From Polyangia bacterium (GTDB lineage: Bacteria; Myxococcota_A; Polyangia; Nannocystales; Nannocystaceae): a stretch of DNA of 64,000 nt. Below are positions 26,457 to 35,042 of the stretch, in pieces. Each line of letters starts with the position of its first letter. The first letter of the stretch is position 1. The translations under genes and the position numbers were made by a program. Below the pieces are notes generated by a model, which was given only the letters and a program-made list of their open reading frames with translations, had not been told where the DNA came from and ran no database searches. The stretch lies in assembly GCA_030429545.1 (NCBI GenBank), contig JAUIFF010000002.1, positions 434,001 to 498,000 on the forward strand, read 5' to 3'.

Positions 26457-27936
26457 GCACCAGCATTTGAGCGGAGAGCAGTATGAGGCTGCCTATGCAG
26501 AAGAAAAAAATGTCTTCGTCGAAGCAATTCCCGGGTCGGGGAAAACTAGGGTCTCAGCAGAGCGGTTCGGAGTTGGCAGATACTCTCCCAATGGACGGCT
26601 CTCGGGAAAATCTTGTGCAGGGGTGAGTTTTACGCGCTCGGCTTCCAATGAAATGAAGGAGCGCATCTTTAAACGCTGGGGGTCGTCATCACTTGCCTGG
26701 CCGCACAAAGTTGGCACGATTGACTTTCTCTTTCGGACGATTATCTCACAGCTAATCCGAAAAGGGGTGCTTGTCTGGCCTGGAGGGGGGGTCCCCGAGT
26801 TACAAGTCCTTGACCATTGGAGAGGGCAACTCGGCGCAAGGTCCGGGTATCGTGGTACACGACGCTTGCACTTGACGGTCCAGGCTGGAGGGCGAATTGT
26901 AACAACTTCCGTTATGAGCAATAGTTTCGGGTTCGGCGCTCAGTCCGCACTTATGACTCATGTCGAGAATGGGATCTGTACACATGCTGATATCAGGGGA
27001 ATCGCACAGGGGTGCATGGATCATCCCTCTCTGCGGGGGATGCTTGGCCATGAATTACGTTCGCTATTCGCCTACCTGATTGTTGATGAGGTTTTCGATG
27101 CAAATGAGCTTGACAGTCGGCTGCTTCAGGTTTTTGTTGAGGACGCAGGTGTTCCAGTGACGCTAGTCGGTGATCCTTGGCAAGCCCTCTATGGCTTTCG
27201 AGGAGCCAAGCCAGAGCTCGTCCATTCTTTATTGAAGCAATATAGTTTTACGAACAAGGCGATTCATAAATCATACCGATTCATGACCGATGACCTTGTC
27301 AAGTTGACCCAACGCATGCGCCAGGGGCTCAGCTGCAAGCTTACGAAGGACAGGTCGTCCAAGCAAGGAGATGTTATCCTAGGTGAGAAATGGCAGTCTC
27401 TTTGGAGTCTAGGGCGCAAAGATGTCCTACCGCTATCTTTCGGTCAGATATCGAATGCAGCCGATGCGGTAGAGACACTTCTCTTGAGCCGATTGACTGA
27501 ACGACATCTTGGTGTTAGGGCATACGGCTACAAAGAGGCCGTCTTTGTGCTAGGCTTGCATGAATCCGAGAAAGCAAACATTGATCAGGCTGCCGACTCG
27601 GCGTTGGCTCCGGGCAGCGACCCTGACAGGGTTCTTTCAACTTTTCGTAAGTCTTTGAAGAAGCTAGGAGCGCGCACTTTTCGTATAAGTAGACCAAAGG
27701 CTCCCAAAATCAAGGAGAGAATATTGGAGCTTCTGGACCGACGTGGATTACGCGGTCCGTTCACGCCCGGAATGACCTTTCACCAAGCAAAAGGGCGGGA
27801 GTGGGATGTTGTTGGAGTCGTCCTACAACCCAAGCAGATGAAGGCTCTCCGTGAGGGTCTTAGAAGGGACCAGGAAGACCATCGGAAGGTATATGTGGGA
27901 CTAACGCGCGCTCGGAGGGAGGTTTTTGTATGTTGA
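26440..27936 (+). CDS. gajB: Gabija-like GajB: UvrD/Rep-type helicase
   Basis: 498 aa from ATG 26440, close to the 494 aa of GajB. Motifs in order: Walker A EAIPGSGKT (~29), VDEVFD (~215; the usual DEAQD is changed to DEVFD), VGDPWQALYGFRGA (~244), FHQAKGREWDVV (~446), VYVGLTRARREVF (~485). It is a short UvrD-like helicase without accessory nuclease. Partner of the GajA-like protein just upstream. The altered motif II keeps the Asp-Glu pair, so ATP hydrolysis may remain. Confidence 0.85.
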   Translation: MKVIRRHQHLSGEQYEAAYAEEKNVFVEAIPGSGKTRVSAERFGVGRYSPNGRLSGKSCAGVSFTRSASNEMKERIFKRWGSSSLAWPHKVGTIDFLFRTIISQLIRKGVLVWPGGGVPELQVLDHWRGQLGARSGYRGTRRLHLTVQAGGRIVTTSVMSNSFGFGAQSALMTHVENGICTHADIRGIAQGCMDHPSLRGMLGHELRSLFAYLIVDEVFDANELDSRLLQVFVEDAGVPVTLVGDPWQALYGFRGAKPELVHSLLKQYSFTNKAIHKSYRFMTDDLVKLTQRMRQGLSCKLTKDRSSKQGDVILGEKWQSLWSLGRKDVLPLSFGQISNAADAVETLLLSRLTERHLGVRAYGYKEAVFVLGLHESEKANIDQAADSALAPGSDPDRVLSTFRKSLKKLGARTFRISRPKAPKIKERILELLDRRGLRGPFTPGMTFHQAKGREWDVVGVVLQPKQMKALREGLRRDQEDHRKVYVGLTRARREVFVC

Positions 27937-28117
27937 CATTCCAAAAGTGTCAAACGCGGTTCATCTTCGCTATAGTTTTCACCCGAGTCATTCAGCGAAG
28001 TTCGCCCTCTACCTGTTGACTAATACTTCGCTCCCGAAACTCTGATGGAACCGAGGCTGAAAACAGAATACACTCCCGCCCGTCATGCACTGCACCATCC
28101 GGGAAAGAAGCAACCAG

Positions 28118-29335
28118 ATGAGTGTACGCAAATCGACCCTTCGGGGTCGCCCAGTTTGGCTTGTCGAAGTCAAACGCGACAAGGGCAACTTCCACCGGCG
28201 GCGGTTCTTGGACCGGCGCCATTTCCTTAAAACAGACGCGCTTGCCATTGAAGCTCAGCTCCTTGCTGAGTTCTCTTCAAGCAAGCATCAGGAGACTCCA
28301 TGTAACAGCAACAACCCATCAGAGTCGCTTGCACGGGCAAGTGGATCTATCCCATTTTCGGCATTTGCAGCCCAATTTCTCAATCTCCAGGATCCCTTGC
28401 GGACTGGATTTGACAACAAGCAGCGAAACATGAATCTACATCTAATCCCGTTCTTCGGCGACACCCCGCTCAAGAACATCTCGCGGATGATGGTCGATCA
28501 GTTTCGCGTTCGGCTGCGGACCTCACCGGTTCGTGACCGTAGTGGGCGGCGCAAGCCGAAGACGATCAACAACATCCTCACCACGCTGCGAACGGTCCTC
28601 AACCTCGCCTACGAGTACGAGCTGATCAATCGGGTTCCGACGATCAAGAAGGAGCCGGTGCCGAAGCGAGATCCCGAGGGCCTGGCCCCGGGTGAACCGG
28701 AGCTTCTGCTCGAGGCCACCGCGCCTGAGTGGCGGCCACTGATTCACACGGCGCTGCTTACCGGTCTTCGTCGTGGTGAACTGTATGAACTGCGTTGGCG
28801 GGACATCAACCTCGACTGCGAGGATCCGTTCATTCGGGTGACTCGGAGTGTGGTGATCAAGTCGGGCACGTACCGGGTGAAGTCGACGAAGGGAATGCGG
28901 GGACGGACGGTGCCACTGTGCACCAAACTCGCCGAAATCCTGCGTAGGCATCGGCTGCCGACGGATCGACCCGACGACCTGGTCTTCACCGAAGACAGTG
29001 GCGGGTACATGCGGGAGAAACGGCTGTACCGACTGGTCGTCGACGCGGGAGCGAGGGCTCTAAGCCGTCACGTCCGACCCCACATGCTGCGGCACACCTT
29101 CGCGTCGCGCGCTTACCAGGAGGGGGTGCCGGCCCAGGTGATCCAGATGTGGCTGGGCCACGCAGACATCACGACGACACAGCGCTATGCGCATGTTCGC
29201 CCAGAGACGGGGCGAGATCTCATCGAGCGGCTAGCCCCGCTCACGGCCGCGCGTGAAAATCGCGTCGGAGGAGGAAACAACAGAGGAAACAACAAAATCG
29301 AGGGGGCAAAGGAAACGCCGTCTAGCAGGCGCTAG
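28118..29335 (+). CDS. int: Tyrosine recombinase (phage-type integrase) B, terminal integrase of island 2
   Basis: 405 aa from ATG 28118; an in-frame ATG at 28085 exists but the MSVRKS start matches its paralogues. Arm-binding N-terminus, core-binding domain, and catalytic residues in TGLRRGELYELRW, KGMRGRTVPLC, HMLRHTFAS, WLGH and TTTQRYAHV. No excisionase gene upstream. The last codons run over the 12-bp arm repeats, and the stop lies inside the att hairpin, the usual position of attP relative to int in tRNA-targeting elements. Probably responsible for island 2. Confidence 0.92.
   Translation: MSVRKSTLRGRPVWLVEVKRDKGNFHRRRFLDRRHFLKTDALAIEAQLLAEFSSSKHQETPCNSNNPSESLARASGSIPFSAFAAQFLNLQDPLRTGFDNKQRNMNLHLIPFFGDTPLKNISRMMVDQFRVRLRTSPVRDRSGRRKPKTINNILTTLRTVLNLAYEYELINRVPTIKKEPVPKRDPEGLAPGEPELLLEATAPEWRPLIHTALLTGLRRGELYELRWRDINLDCEDPFIRVTRSVVIKSGTYRVKSTKGMRGRTVPLCTKLAEILRRHRLPTDRPDDLVFTEDSGGYMREKRLYRLVVDAGARALSRHVRPHMLRHTFASRAYQEGVPAQVIQMWLGHADITTTQRYAHVRPETGRDLIERLAPLTAARENRVGGGNNRGNNKIEGAKETPSSRR
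29271..29294 (+). repeat. 12-bp tandem repeat, candidate arm sites of integrase B
   Basis: Two exact adjacent copies of GAGGAAACAACA inside the 3' end of integrase B. The core GAAACAAC recurs twice, again 12 bp apart, at 7063 and 7075 in the right arm after att copy 1. This links the two ends of island 2 (6934-29370). Confidence 0.65.
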
Positions 29336-29370
29336 ACGGCGTTCTAAAAGCTCCGGCAACAGGACTCGAA
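29314..29370 (-). other. att site copy 2: tRNA 3' end plus hairpin
   Basis: Hairpin with 13-bp perfect arms AACGCCGTCTAGC / GCTAGACGGCGTT (29314-29343), then the same 21-bp tRNA 3'-end core (29350-29370) as att copies 1 and 3. The hairpin loop differs from the other copies, and the T-run after the stem (minus strand) is broken here. Junction between islands 2 and 3. Confidence 0.75.
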
Positions 29371-29648
29371 GAGGCGAAAGACTAGCCTTCACTTCCCAAT
29401 GATTTCAACCAGGTGCAGCACGTGCTTTTGAAATCGCTCGGGAATTCTTGGGTTGTTGGTGACAGTTCGTACCAACGTGGCGCAGTGGGTTTTTTGAGCG
29501 ACGAACACCTACGAACACCCGATCCGATGGAGGCGCTCGGTCCAGGAGGAAGACCGTGAGTTTTTTCCCGCACGGTGGCGCAGCACGTAGATCTTAAGGC
29601 TTCGAGCCTGACGGTAGTTGCGATGATATAAATACTCCAAGGACCATC
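29371..29648. other. Right arm of island 3 (non-coding, direct repeats)
   Basis: 278 bp without a gene. ACGAACACCT and ACGAACACCC lie in tandem at 29501-29520 and match the repeats next to integrase D at 48321. A GTACCAACG motif (29470) and ATGATTTCAACCAGGTGCA (29400) resemble motifs in the island 2 right arm. These are candidate integrase arm sites. Confidence 0.55.
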
Positions 29649-30218
29649 ATGGCGACGCAGCACCAAACAGCTGGCGACAATTCCACAAATGTGCAGCTCT
29701 CTGTCGACAATCTAACGCCAGAAGCAGTGCGTCTTCTTGTTGAGTCTTTGGGGAATCCACTAGCGGAGGTCGGACCACTTCGTTTTACTTGGTCAGATCT
29801 TCATGATGTGATTATTGCATTTGGCAACTGCGCAAACGAAAGCATCGAATTTGCCACATCAAGAATATATGATTTCAAGCATATCGACATTGACGAGAAA
29901 AACATAATTAACCAAATGGGCGAGGACTACTTCAACCGCATCAAGGAGAAACACGAGCCACATTTTGCTAAAATAGAACGATTCCTACACGACCCCGCAA
30001 ACGAAAAACTTCTTGTACAATACGGACGAACTACTGACGAGCTAAACCTCAAACTGAGTGCACCTCCGATGAATTCTAATCCGATGGAAACAAACTTGTT
30101 ACTGATCGGTGATGGACTCATTAAAGCCGCAAGGGGAAAATTGTCAGAGCATCGCAGTCTTGTCTACGCTGTTCTAAGCTACATGTACGTCAGTTGTGAT
30201 CTTGGGAAGAAAACATGA
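29649..30218 (+). CDS. ABC-3C system first component with N-terminal amyloid-like motif
   Basis: 189 aa, ATG 29649. The N-terminus carries ATQHQTAGDNSTNVQ, a Q-x-Q-x2-G-x2-S-x-N-x-Q pattern of the kind seen in bacterial amyloid-signalling/RHIM-like motifs. The rest is helical with no recognised effector domain (FTWSDLHDVIIAFGNCANESIEF; LIGDGLIKAARG). It overlaps the next gene by 4 bp, and the operon order (this, middle component, DUF2326-like ATPase) is that of ABC three-component systems. The same motif occurs twice at the end of the membrane protein at 32287. Role as an adaptor or sensor is inferred. Confidence 0.72.
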   Translation: MATQHQTAGDNSTNVQLSVDNLTPEAVRLLVESLGNPLAEVGPLRFTWSDLHDVIIAFGNCANESIEFATSRIYDFKHIDIDEKNIINQMGEDYFNRIKEKHEPHFAKIERFLHDPANEKLLVQYGRTTDELNLKLSAPPMNSNPMETNLLLIGDGLIKAARGKLSEHRSLVYAVLSYMYVSCDLGKKT

Positions 30219-30475
30219 TCATTCCAAACAGGCATACAAACATCAGGCTCTGTATCCTGCGCATCGGCTCTCTTATCGTTGACCGTGTTCAGCAGAACGG
30301 GCCAACAAGATCGGATGAACTAATATCAAGCCTCGAGGCTAGCATTGAAAACTTACAGAACACACGTATTGTCGAGGCTCTAATATTTCTTTATGCAATG
30401 GGTATAATCAATTACCTTGAGCAGGATGACGTATTTATACTCCAGGCTGAACTTGAGGAAAAGGCAAGCGCATGA
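30215..30475 (+). CDS. ABC-3C middle component
   Basis: 86 aa, ATG 30215 overlapping the previous stop. Small winged-helix-like protein (LCILRIGSLIVDRVQQNGPTRSDELI; EALIFLYAMGIINYLEQDDVFIL), the typical size and plan of ABC-3C middle components that bridge to the ATPase. Overlaps the ATPase gene by 4 bp, so stoichiometric co-expression is likely. Confidence 0.75.
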   Translation: MIIPNRHTNIRLCILRIGSLIVDRVQQNGPTRSDELISSLEASIENLQNTRIVEALIFLYAMGIINYLEQDDVFILQAELEEKASA

Positions 30476-32274
30476 GACTGACACGCCTATACTCAAACAG
30501 GCCGAGTGTTTTCCCTGCGATTGTCTTCAACCGAGGGTTGAATGTAATCTTTGCAAAGGTTGAAGCCCCACTCTTAAAAGATAAAAGTTCACACAATCTC
30601 GGAAAAACATTCCTAGTGTCTGTTATTGACTTCGCATTACTTGCAGGGATCAAAAAACCACACCCCTTCGTAACTCACAAGGACCGCTTTTCCGATTTCG
30701 TGTTTTGCATTGAGTTTGAAACAACGGATGGCCAATTCGTCACAGTTCGACGCCCTGTGGATGGCGCAAGAAACTCGCTCTTTGTAAATATCGCACAAGA
30801 GACCAGAGAAAATTTGTTCAATCTCCCCGACAAGGAATGGACACATCCGAGGTTGAGTCAAAGAAAGGCAAAGGAGCTTGTCGACAAGACTTTGAAATTG
30901 GAGTTACTCCGCCGTCAAGACATCACCTTCCGAAAGGTCATGTCATACTTCTTGAGGCGCCAGAGTGACTACACGGATGTTTTCAGGCTATCTAAATACC
31001 TGCGGTCAAAGGACATCGATTGGAAACCAGTCGTTGCTCACTTGCTCGGCTTCAATACCGAGCAAATTCGAAGAAAATATAGAGTCGAAGCGGAGATTAG
31101 CAACCTAAGCAAAACAATACAAGTGCTTCAGGATGACTCTGGAGAGAAAGGACAGGAGTACGGAGAAGTTTCCAGTATGATTGAATCTGCGGAAGAGCAA
31201 GTCAACTTTTTACGTAGCGAGCTTGAAAAATTTAGTTTCAATCAGCTTGAGTCAGAGATGACGTCGGAATTGGTCGAAAAAATCGAGGTTAGTGTTGGCA
31301 TCCTCAATCAAACTCGTTACACCCTGATGTATGAACTGACTGAGATTCGTAAATCACTAACACCTAACGTGGACATTGATCTCAATTCGGTTACTCAGAT
31401 TTACAAGGAGATGGAGAAGGCTCTGCCCGAATTACTTGTGCGCTCATACGAGGAATTGATCGACTTTAGACATCGAATTACACAAGGGAGGGCCGAGCGA
31501 TTGCGTGAAACAGAGCGCAAATTTGTGAATCGTGTCGCTGCAATCGATGATGAACTGTCCCGTTTAGATGGGAGGCGTTCTGAGGTGTTGTCGGTATTAC
31601 AAGAACGCAAAACGATGAGAAAGTTTAAGGAGCTACAGAGAGAACTACTTAAACGAGAAGAGCAGCTAACGACACTTAGAGGCAGACTGAAGCGACTGGA
31701 CTCTGCTGAGGTACACAAAGAACAAATAAAGGAGCTGGAGCGTCAAGTTGAGGAGGCCGTCAGATCCTTGCGCAGCGAGGTTCGTGAGCAACCAGCTCGT
31801 TTCATTTCGATAAAGAAGAGGTTTCGGGATTTCTTCCGTCAAATCATGGGAGCAAATGCGATTCTTTTTGCAGATCTCAATACGAACGATAATATTGAGT
31901 TTTACGCAAAAACACTTTCGGCATCTGATTCGAATGTTCAGACAAGTGAGTCTGAAGGAACCTCGTACAGAAAAATGTTATGTGCATGCTATGATCTGAC
32001 CCTTCTCGTCGAGTACGCTGAAGAAAACTTTTTCCGGTTTGTGTATCATGACGGCGTATTTGAAGGTCTGGACAACCGGAAGAAAATTGCCCTTCTAGAT
32101 TTGGTTCGCAACCTCTGTGACAGCAAAGGGCTGCAATATATATTGACCGTAATTGACTCCGATTTACCACGAAGTGACACTGACAACAAGGTCCTCTTTT
32201 CCGACAGCGAGATTGTGCGAAAACTACATGACCGTGGCAACGATGGACGACTCTTTCAAATGCCCGTTTTTTGA
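30472..32274 (+). CDS. ABC-3C SMC-like ATPase, DUF2326 type
   Basis: 600 aa, ATG 30472. GLNVIFAK...SHNLGKT is the DUF2326-type P-loop at ~22-45. A long coiled coil fills ~200-440 (many KELQRELLKREEQL-type heptads). The C-terminal DUF2326 region has FVYHDGVFEGLDNRKKI (Walker B/D-loop) and YILTVIDSDLP. SMC/RecN-like ATPases of this type act as the NTP-dependent sensor in ABC-3C conflict systems. Last gene of the plus-strand operon; it converges with the membrane-protein gene with only 12 bp between the stops. Confidence 0.8.
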   Translation: MRLTRLYSNRPSVFPAIVFNRGLNVIFAKVEAPLLKDKSSHNLGKTFLVSVIDFALLAGIKKPHPFVTHKDRFSDFVFCIEFETTDGQFVTVRRPVDGARNSLFVNIAQETRENLFNLPDKEWTHPRLSQRKAKELVDKTLKLELLRRQDITFRKVMSYFLRRQSDYTDVFRLSKYLRSKDIDWKPVVAHLLGFNTEQIRRKYRVEAEISNLSKTIQVLQDDSGEKGQEYGEVSSMIESAEEQVNFLRSELEKFSFNQLESEMTSELVEKIEVSVGILNQTRYTLMYELTEIRKSLTPNVDIDLNSVTQIYKEMEKALPELLVRSYEELIDFRHRITQGRAERLRETERKFVNRVAAIDDELSRLDGRRSEVLSVLQERKTMRKFKELQRELLKREEQLTTLRGRLKRLDSAEVHKEQIKELERQVEEAVRSLRSEVREQPARFISIKKRFRDFFRQIMGANAILFADLNTNDNIEFYAKTLSASDSNVQTSESEGTSYRKMLCACYDLTLLVEYAEENFFRFVYHDGVFEGLDNRKKIALLDLVRNLCDSKGLQYILTVIDSDLPRSDTDNKVLFSDSEIVRKLHDRGNDGRLFQMPVF

Positions 32275-32286
32275 TTTGTAATGAGT

Positions 32287-32823
32287 CTACTCTTTGATAC
32301 GGACTTGTTGCTTGTTCACGCTAAAATCTCCCCCATCTTGACTTTGTGAGATGTTTGTGTTTTTTTCAACGCTTACTATCTGAAGGTTTCTAGAGCCCTT
32401 GCCGCCCTTTTGAACTTGTGTAATTCCCTTCTCTGTAGACTTGGGCGCGACTAGTGAACTTTGTACATGCTTGTAGTGAAAAATAATTAGAGCACCTCCT
32501 ATTAGCAGCAAAGGAAGGCCTGCATATGGTGACATTGTAAGCCTGAGTGACCCAAAATCTGACAGGACCAAGTCGCCAGTGAATTCGGGTGCTATTGATG
32601 TCGTTGCACCGAGGCCGACTAACGAGGAGCCGATTCGTAGCAAGTAGTATTTTGGGTTTAGGTATAGAATCATTAAAAAAGTAACGACTCCGACACCTAG
32701 GACGGCAGATAACACACCTATCCCTAGATAGTACAACGCGCCTGAGATGATCATTGCGAAAACCGCTCCAATCATGGCCACCTTTATCCATGGTGTTGGT
32801 TCGTTTTTTTCGTCCGAATCCAT
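32287..32823 (-). CDS. Small membrane protein with two C-terminal amyloid-like motifs
   Basis: 178 aa, ATG 32823. Three to four hydrophobic segments (~12-55, ~60-77, ~101-117). The cytosolic tail has two tandem 19-residue repeats with a 24-residue period: ITQVQKGGKGSRNLQIVSV (134-152) and ISQSQDGGDFSVNKQQVRI (158-176), 9 of 19 identical without gaps. The N-terminus of the facing ABC-3C protein carries the same pattern (7 of 19 identical to the first repeat). This fits a membrane effector recruited through amyloid templating. Tail-to-tail with the ABC-3C operon. Effector role is inferred. Confidence 0.7.
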   Translation of the reverse strand: MDSDEKNEPTPWIKVAMIGAVFAMIISGALYYLGIGVLSAVLGVGVVTFLMILYLNPKYYLLRIGSSLVGLGATTSIAPEFTGDLVLSDFGSLRLTMSPYAGLPLLLIGGALIIFHYKHVQSSLVAPKSTEKGITQVQKGGKGSRNLQIVSVEKNTNISQSQDGGDFSVNKQQVRIKE

Positions 32824-33109
32824 TTGTGCGTCCCAAACACTCTCTGCGAGCGAGATCGATTCGCGCCTTTCTGAAGGGCCTGCCAGGGGGGCTCGATCCG
32901 AGCCGTACCACCGTTGGCGTAAATCGCCAAGTCACGTGCACCACTTCCCTAGTCGTTGCAACTTGACAGCGAGGTAGCATCACGAGTCACGCTGTATCTC
33001 GTTCTGCGAACGCCAATTTCTCGCTACCGCTCAAGAAGCGTGAGACTTATCTCGGCAGACAGAGCATGGTCGCTTGCGAACATCAGTTTTTGAGAGTATT
33101 TATTCGCGC

Positions 33110-33433
33110 ATGTCGTCTCCTGTCACAAGCAAGGCAGCACTTCTTCAGGCGCTCGTTGACGGACCTGGCTTTGGACTGGCGTTAATTGAGCGGGTAAAAA
33201 GCCGAACTCACGGGGAGCTCAAGCTAAACCAAGGCTCAATCTACCCAGCGCTGCGGGCACTTGAGCGTGAAGGTCTTCTGCGCAGTTGGGACCAGGACGG
33301 TCCACCCGAACGAGCGGGACGCCCACGACGTTACTACGAGCTAACTGCCGAGGGCAGAGAAGCTGCCTATCGGGCGCAACGGATCTTTGCAGCGTTCCCC
33401 TTGGTACCCATATTGGAGAGTGGCACGAAATGA
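33110..33433 (+). CDS. PadR-family transcriptional regulator
   Basis: 107 aa from ATG 33110 (frame open to TTG 33074). KAALLQALVDGPGFGLALIERV, LNQGSIYPALRALEREGLL and GRPRRYYELTAEG are the classic PadR winged-helix signature, including the RxYYxLT wing. Overlaps the following HTH/TM gene by 4 bp (ATGA). The pair is likely a sensor/regulator unit; ligand unknown. Confidence 0.9.
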   Translation: MSSPVTSKAALLQALVDGPGFGLALIERVKSRTHGELKLNQGSIYPALRALEREGLLRSWDQDGPPERAGRPRRYYELTAEGREAAYRAQRIFAAFPLVPILESGTK

Positions 33434-33888
33434 CTACCATTAGAATCGTGAGCTACAACCTGAATGCTGCCGAACAGCTTCTATGCACGGAAGCGTTATT
33501 GAGAGCTGGAAACATCGTTGATGCGGCACGCCTCTTGGGCATCACTCGGCACGCGCTCAAGAGGCGGATTATCAAGCATAACATTCCATGGCCGCGCCCA
33601 AAAGTCCAATCCAATCTACAGGAAGTAAAGCCAAAACCGAGTGGGCCCCACTCTCAAACTACCCCCACTCCAGTGAATTCACTGGTGGTCAGGGCATCGG
33701 AGCGGGTCTTCACGGCCCTAGAATCTCTTCTCCCTCCGCGTATTCACAACGAGGACCTCGGTGACGCACGAGAAGATCTCATCAATATGGAGAAATTGGG
33801 CGCCCCAGTCTGGAAAATCTGGGCCAAATTCCTCTTGATCATCTACTGGACCCTCCTAACTATTTTCCGAGGTCCGAACCGTCGTTAA
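33430..33888 (+). CDS. Fis-type HTH protein with C-terminal membrane anchor
   Basis: 152 aa, ATG 33430. ALLRAGNIVDAARLLGITRHALKRRIIKHNI is a Fis/NtrC C-terminal-type HTH near the N-terminus; a Pro-rich linker follows, then a single hydrophobic segment at the end (IWAKFLLIIYWTLLTIFRG). A DNA-binding domain tethered to the membrane is unusual. Co-operonic with PadR. Function unknown. Confidence 0.78.
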   Translation: MTTIRIVSYNLNAAEQLLCTEALLRAGNIVDAARLLGITRHALKRRIIKHNIPWPRPKVQSNLQEVKPKPSGPHSQTTPTPVNSLVVRASERVFTALESLLPPRIHNEDLGDAREDLINMEKLGAPVWKIWAKFLLIIYWTLLTIFRGPNRR

Positions 33889-33940
33889 GGCACCAATGTC
33901 ATGCTTGCCGACGCCCATACCCCACTATACGATATCAAAT

Positions 33941-35041
33941 ATGCAACGCCCACCGCAGAGCCCCGGTTTGCTCGCACTGGCCATCGTTGCATGCGCACTA
34001 CCCACAGCCGAAACCACCACAACCAGCATCACAACCCACGAAGTCGTCCAAACCACCCAACCAACCCCCACAACAAGCACAACAACCGGCCACCCCGACC
34101 CAACCACCGACCCCGCGCCCACCACAACCGACCCAACCGGCCCAGACCCCACCACAACCACGATCCCCGACTTCGGCGAACAGAACCTCGGCTGCAACGG
34201 CAAAATCGACTTCCTCTTCGTCCTCGACCGTGCCAACTGGATGGAGCCCTACCTCGACCGCTTCCTGGCCGCCTTCCCTCCCTTCCTTGACGATCTCCTC
34301 GTCACCTTCGCCGGCTTCGACCTTCACTTCATGGTCGTCGACAGCAGCAACGGCTGGGGTCTTACCGACTGCCCCGAGCAGTGCCAGGAAAACAACGGCA
34401 GCTGCGTTCCCTTGGGCCCGCCCGACTACCCTTGCGAGCACTACGAGGAAGACCACAACACCGAGTGCGACATCATTGGCTCGGGTGTCGTCTTTCCTGC
34501 GGGATTCGGCGCGAGCAACCATGACTGCGGTGTCGTTGGCGATCGCCGCTTTGTCGTCGCCGACGAGCAGCCCGATCTTCTCGACACGCTCAAGTGCATC
34601 TCACAAGTTGGTTATGCAAAGGGCAGTGGCAAGCCCGACGCCGCGATGGTGTGGTCGCTGGCCCCCTGGTCTCCTTTGAACACCTGCAACGAGGGATTCC
34701 TCCGCGACGACGCCCTCCTCGTGATCGTCTTTTACTCGGCGCTTGCCGATGACGAGTCCGTCGTGGGTCCGCCCGGGGAGTGGGCCGACACGATTTACCA
34801 GCTGAAGGACTATGACGAGGACAAGGTCGCGGTTATCGGCCTGGTCGACGATTCTTCAGCCATCAGCCCAACGAAGTGTCCGCCGGGGAATGGTTCATAC
34901 TCAGAGTATCCCGCGGCATTTCTGCACTTCTACGTAAAACACCGAATCGAGGGCAGCATTTGCGCCGACGACTACTCCCCATACCTCAACGCTGGCCTCG
35001 ACCTAGTGCGTGACCTCTGTGACGCAGAAATCCCCAAATGA
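33941..35041 (+). CDS. VWA-like lipoprotein with degenerate metal site
   Basis: 366 aa from ATG 33941, which gives a lipobox signal (LLALAIVACA); the frame opens at 33896. A Thr/Pro-rich linker (~20-75) precedes a von Willebrand A-like domain starting IDFLFVLDRANWM. The MIDAS DxSxS is replaced by DRANW, so metal-ion-dependent adhesion is unlikely. Several Cys pairs follow. Paralogues at 54637 and 56855. Converges with the propeller lipoprotein cluster, 1 bp between stops. Likely surface-exposed; partner unknown. Confidence 0.82.
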   Translation: MQRPPQSPGLLALAIVACALPTAETTTTSITTHEVVQTTQPTPTTSTTTGHPDPTTDPAPTTTDPTGPDPTTTTIPDFGEQNLGCNGKIDFLFVLDRANWMEPYLDRFLAAFPPFLDDLLVTFAGFDLHFMVVDSSNGWGLTDCPEQCQENNGSCVPLGPPDYPCEHYEEDHNTECDIIGSGVVFPAGFGASNHDCGVVGDRRFVVADEQPDLLDTLKCISQVGYAKGSGKPDAAMVWSLAPWSPLNTCNEGFLRDDALLVIVFYSALADDESVVGPPGEWADTIYQLKDYDEDKVAVIGLVDDSSAISPTKCPPGNGSYSEYPAAFLHFYVKHRIEGSICADDYSPYLNAGLDLVRDLCDAEIPK

Positions 35042-35042
35042 G

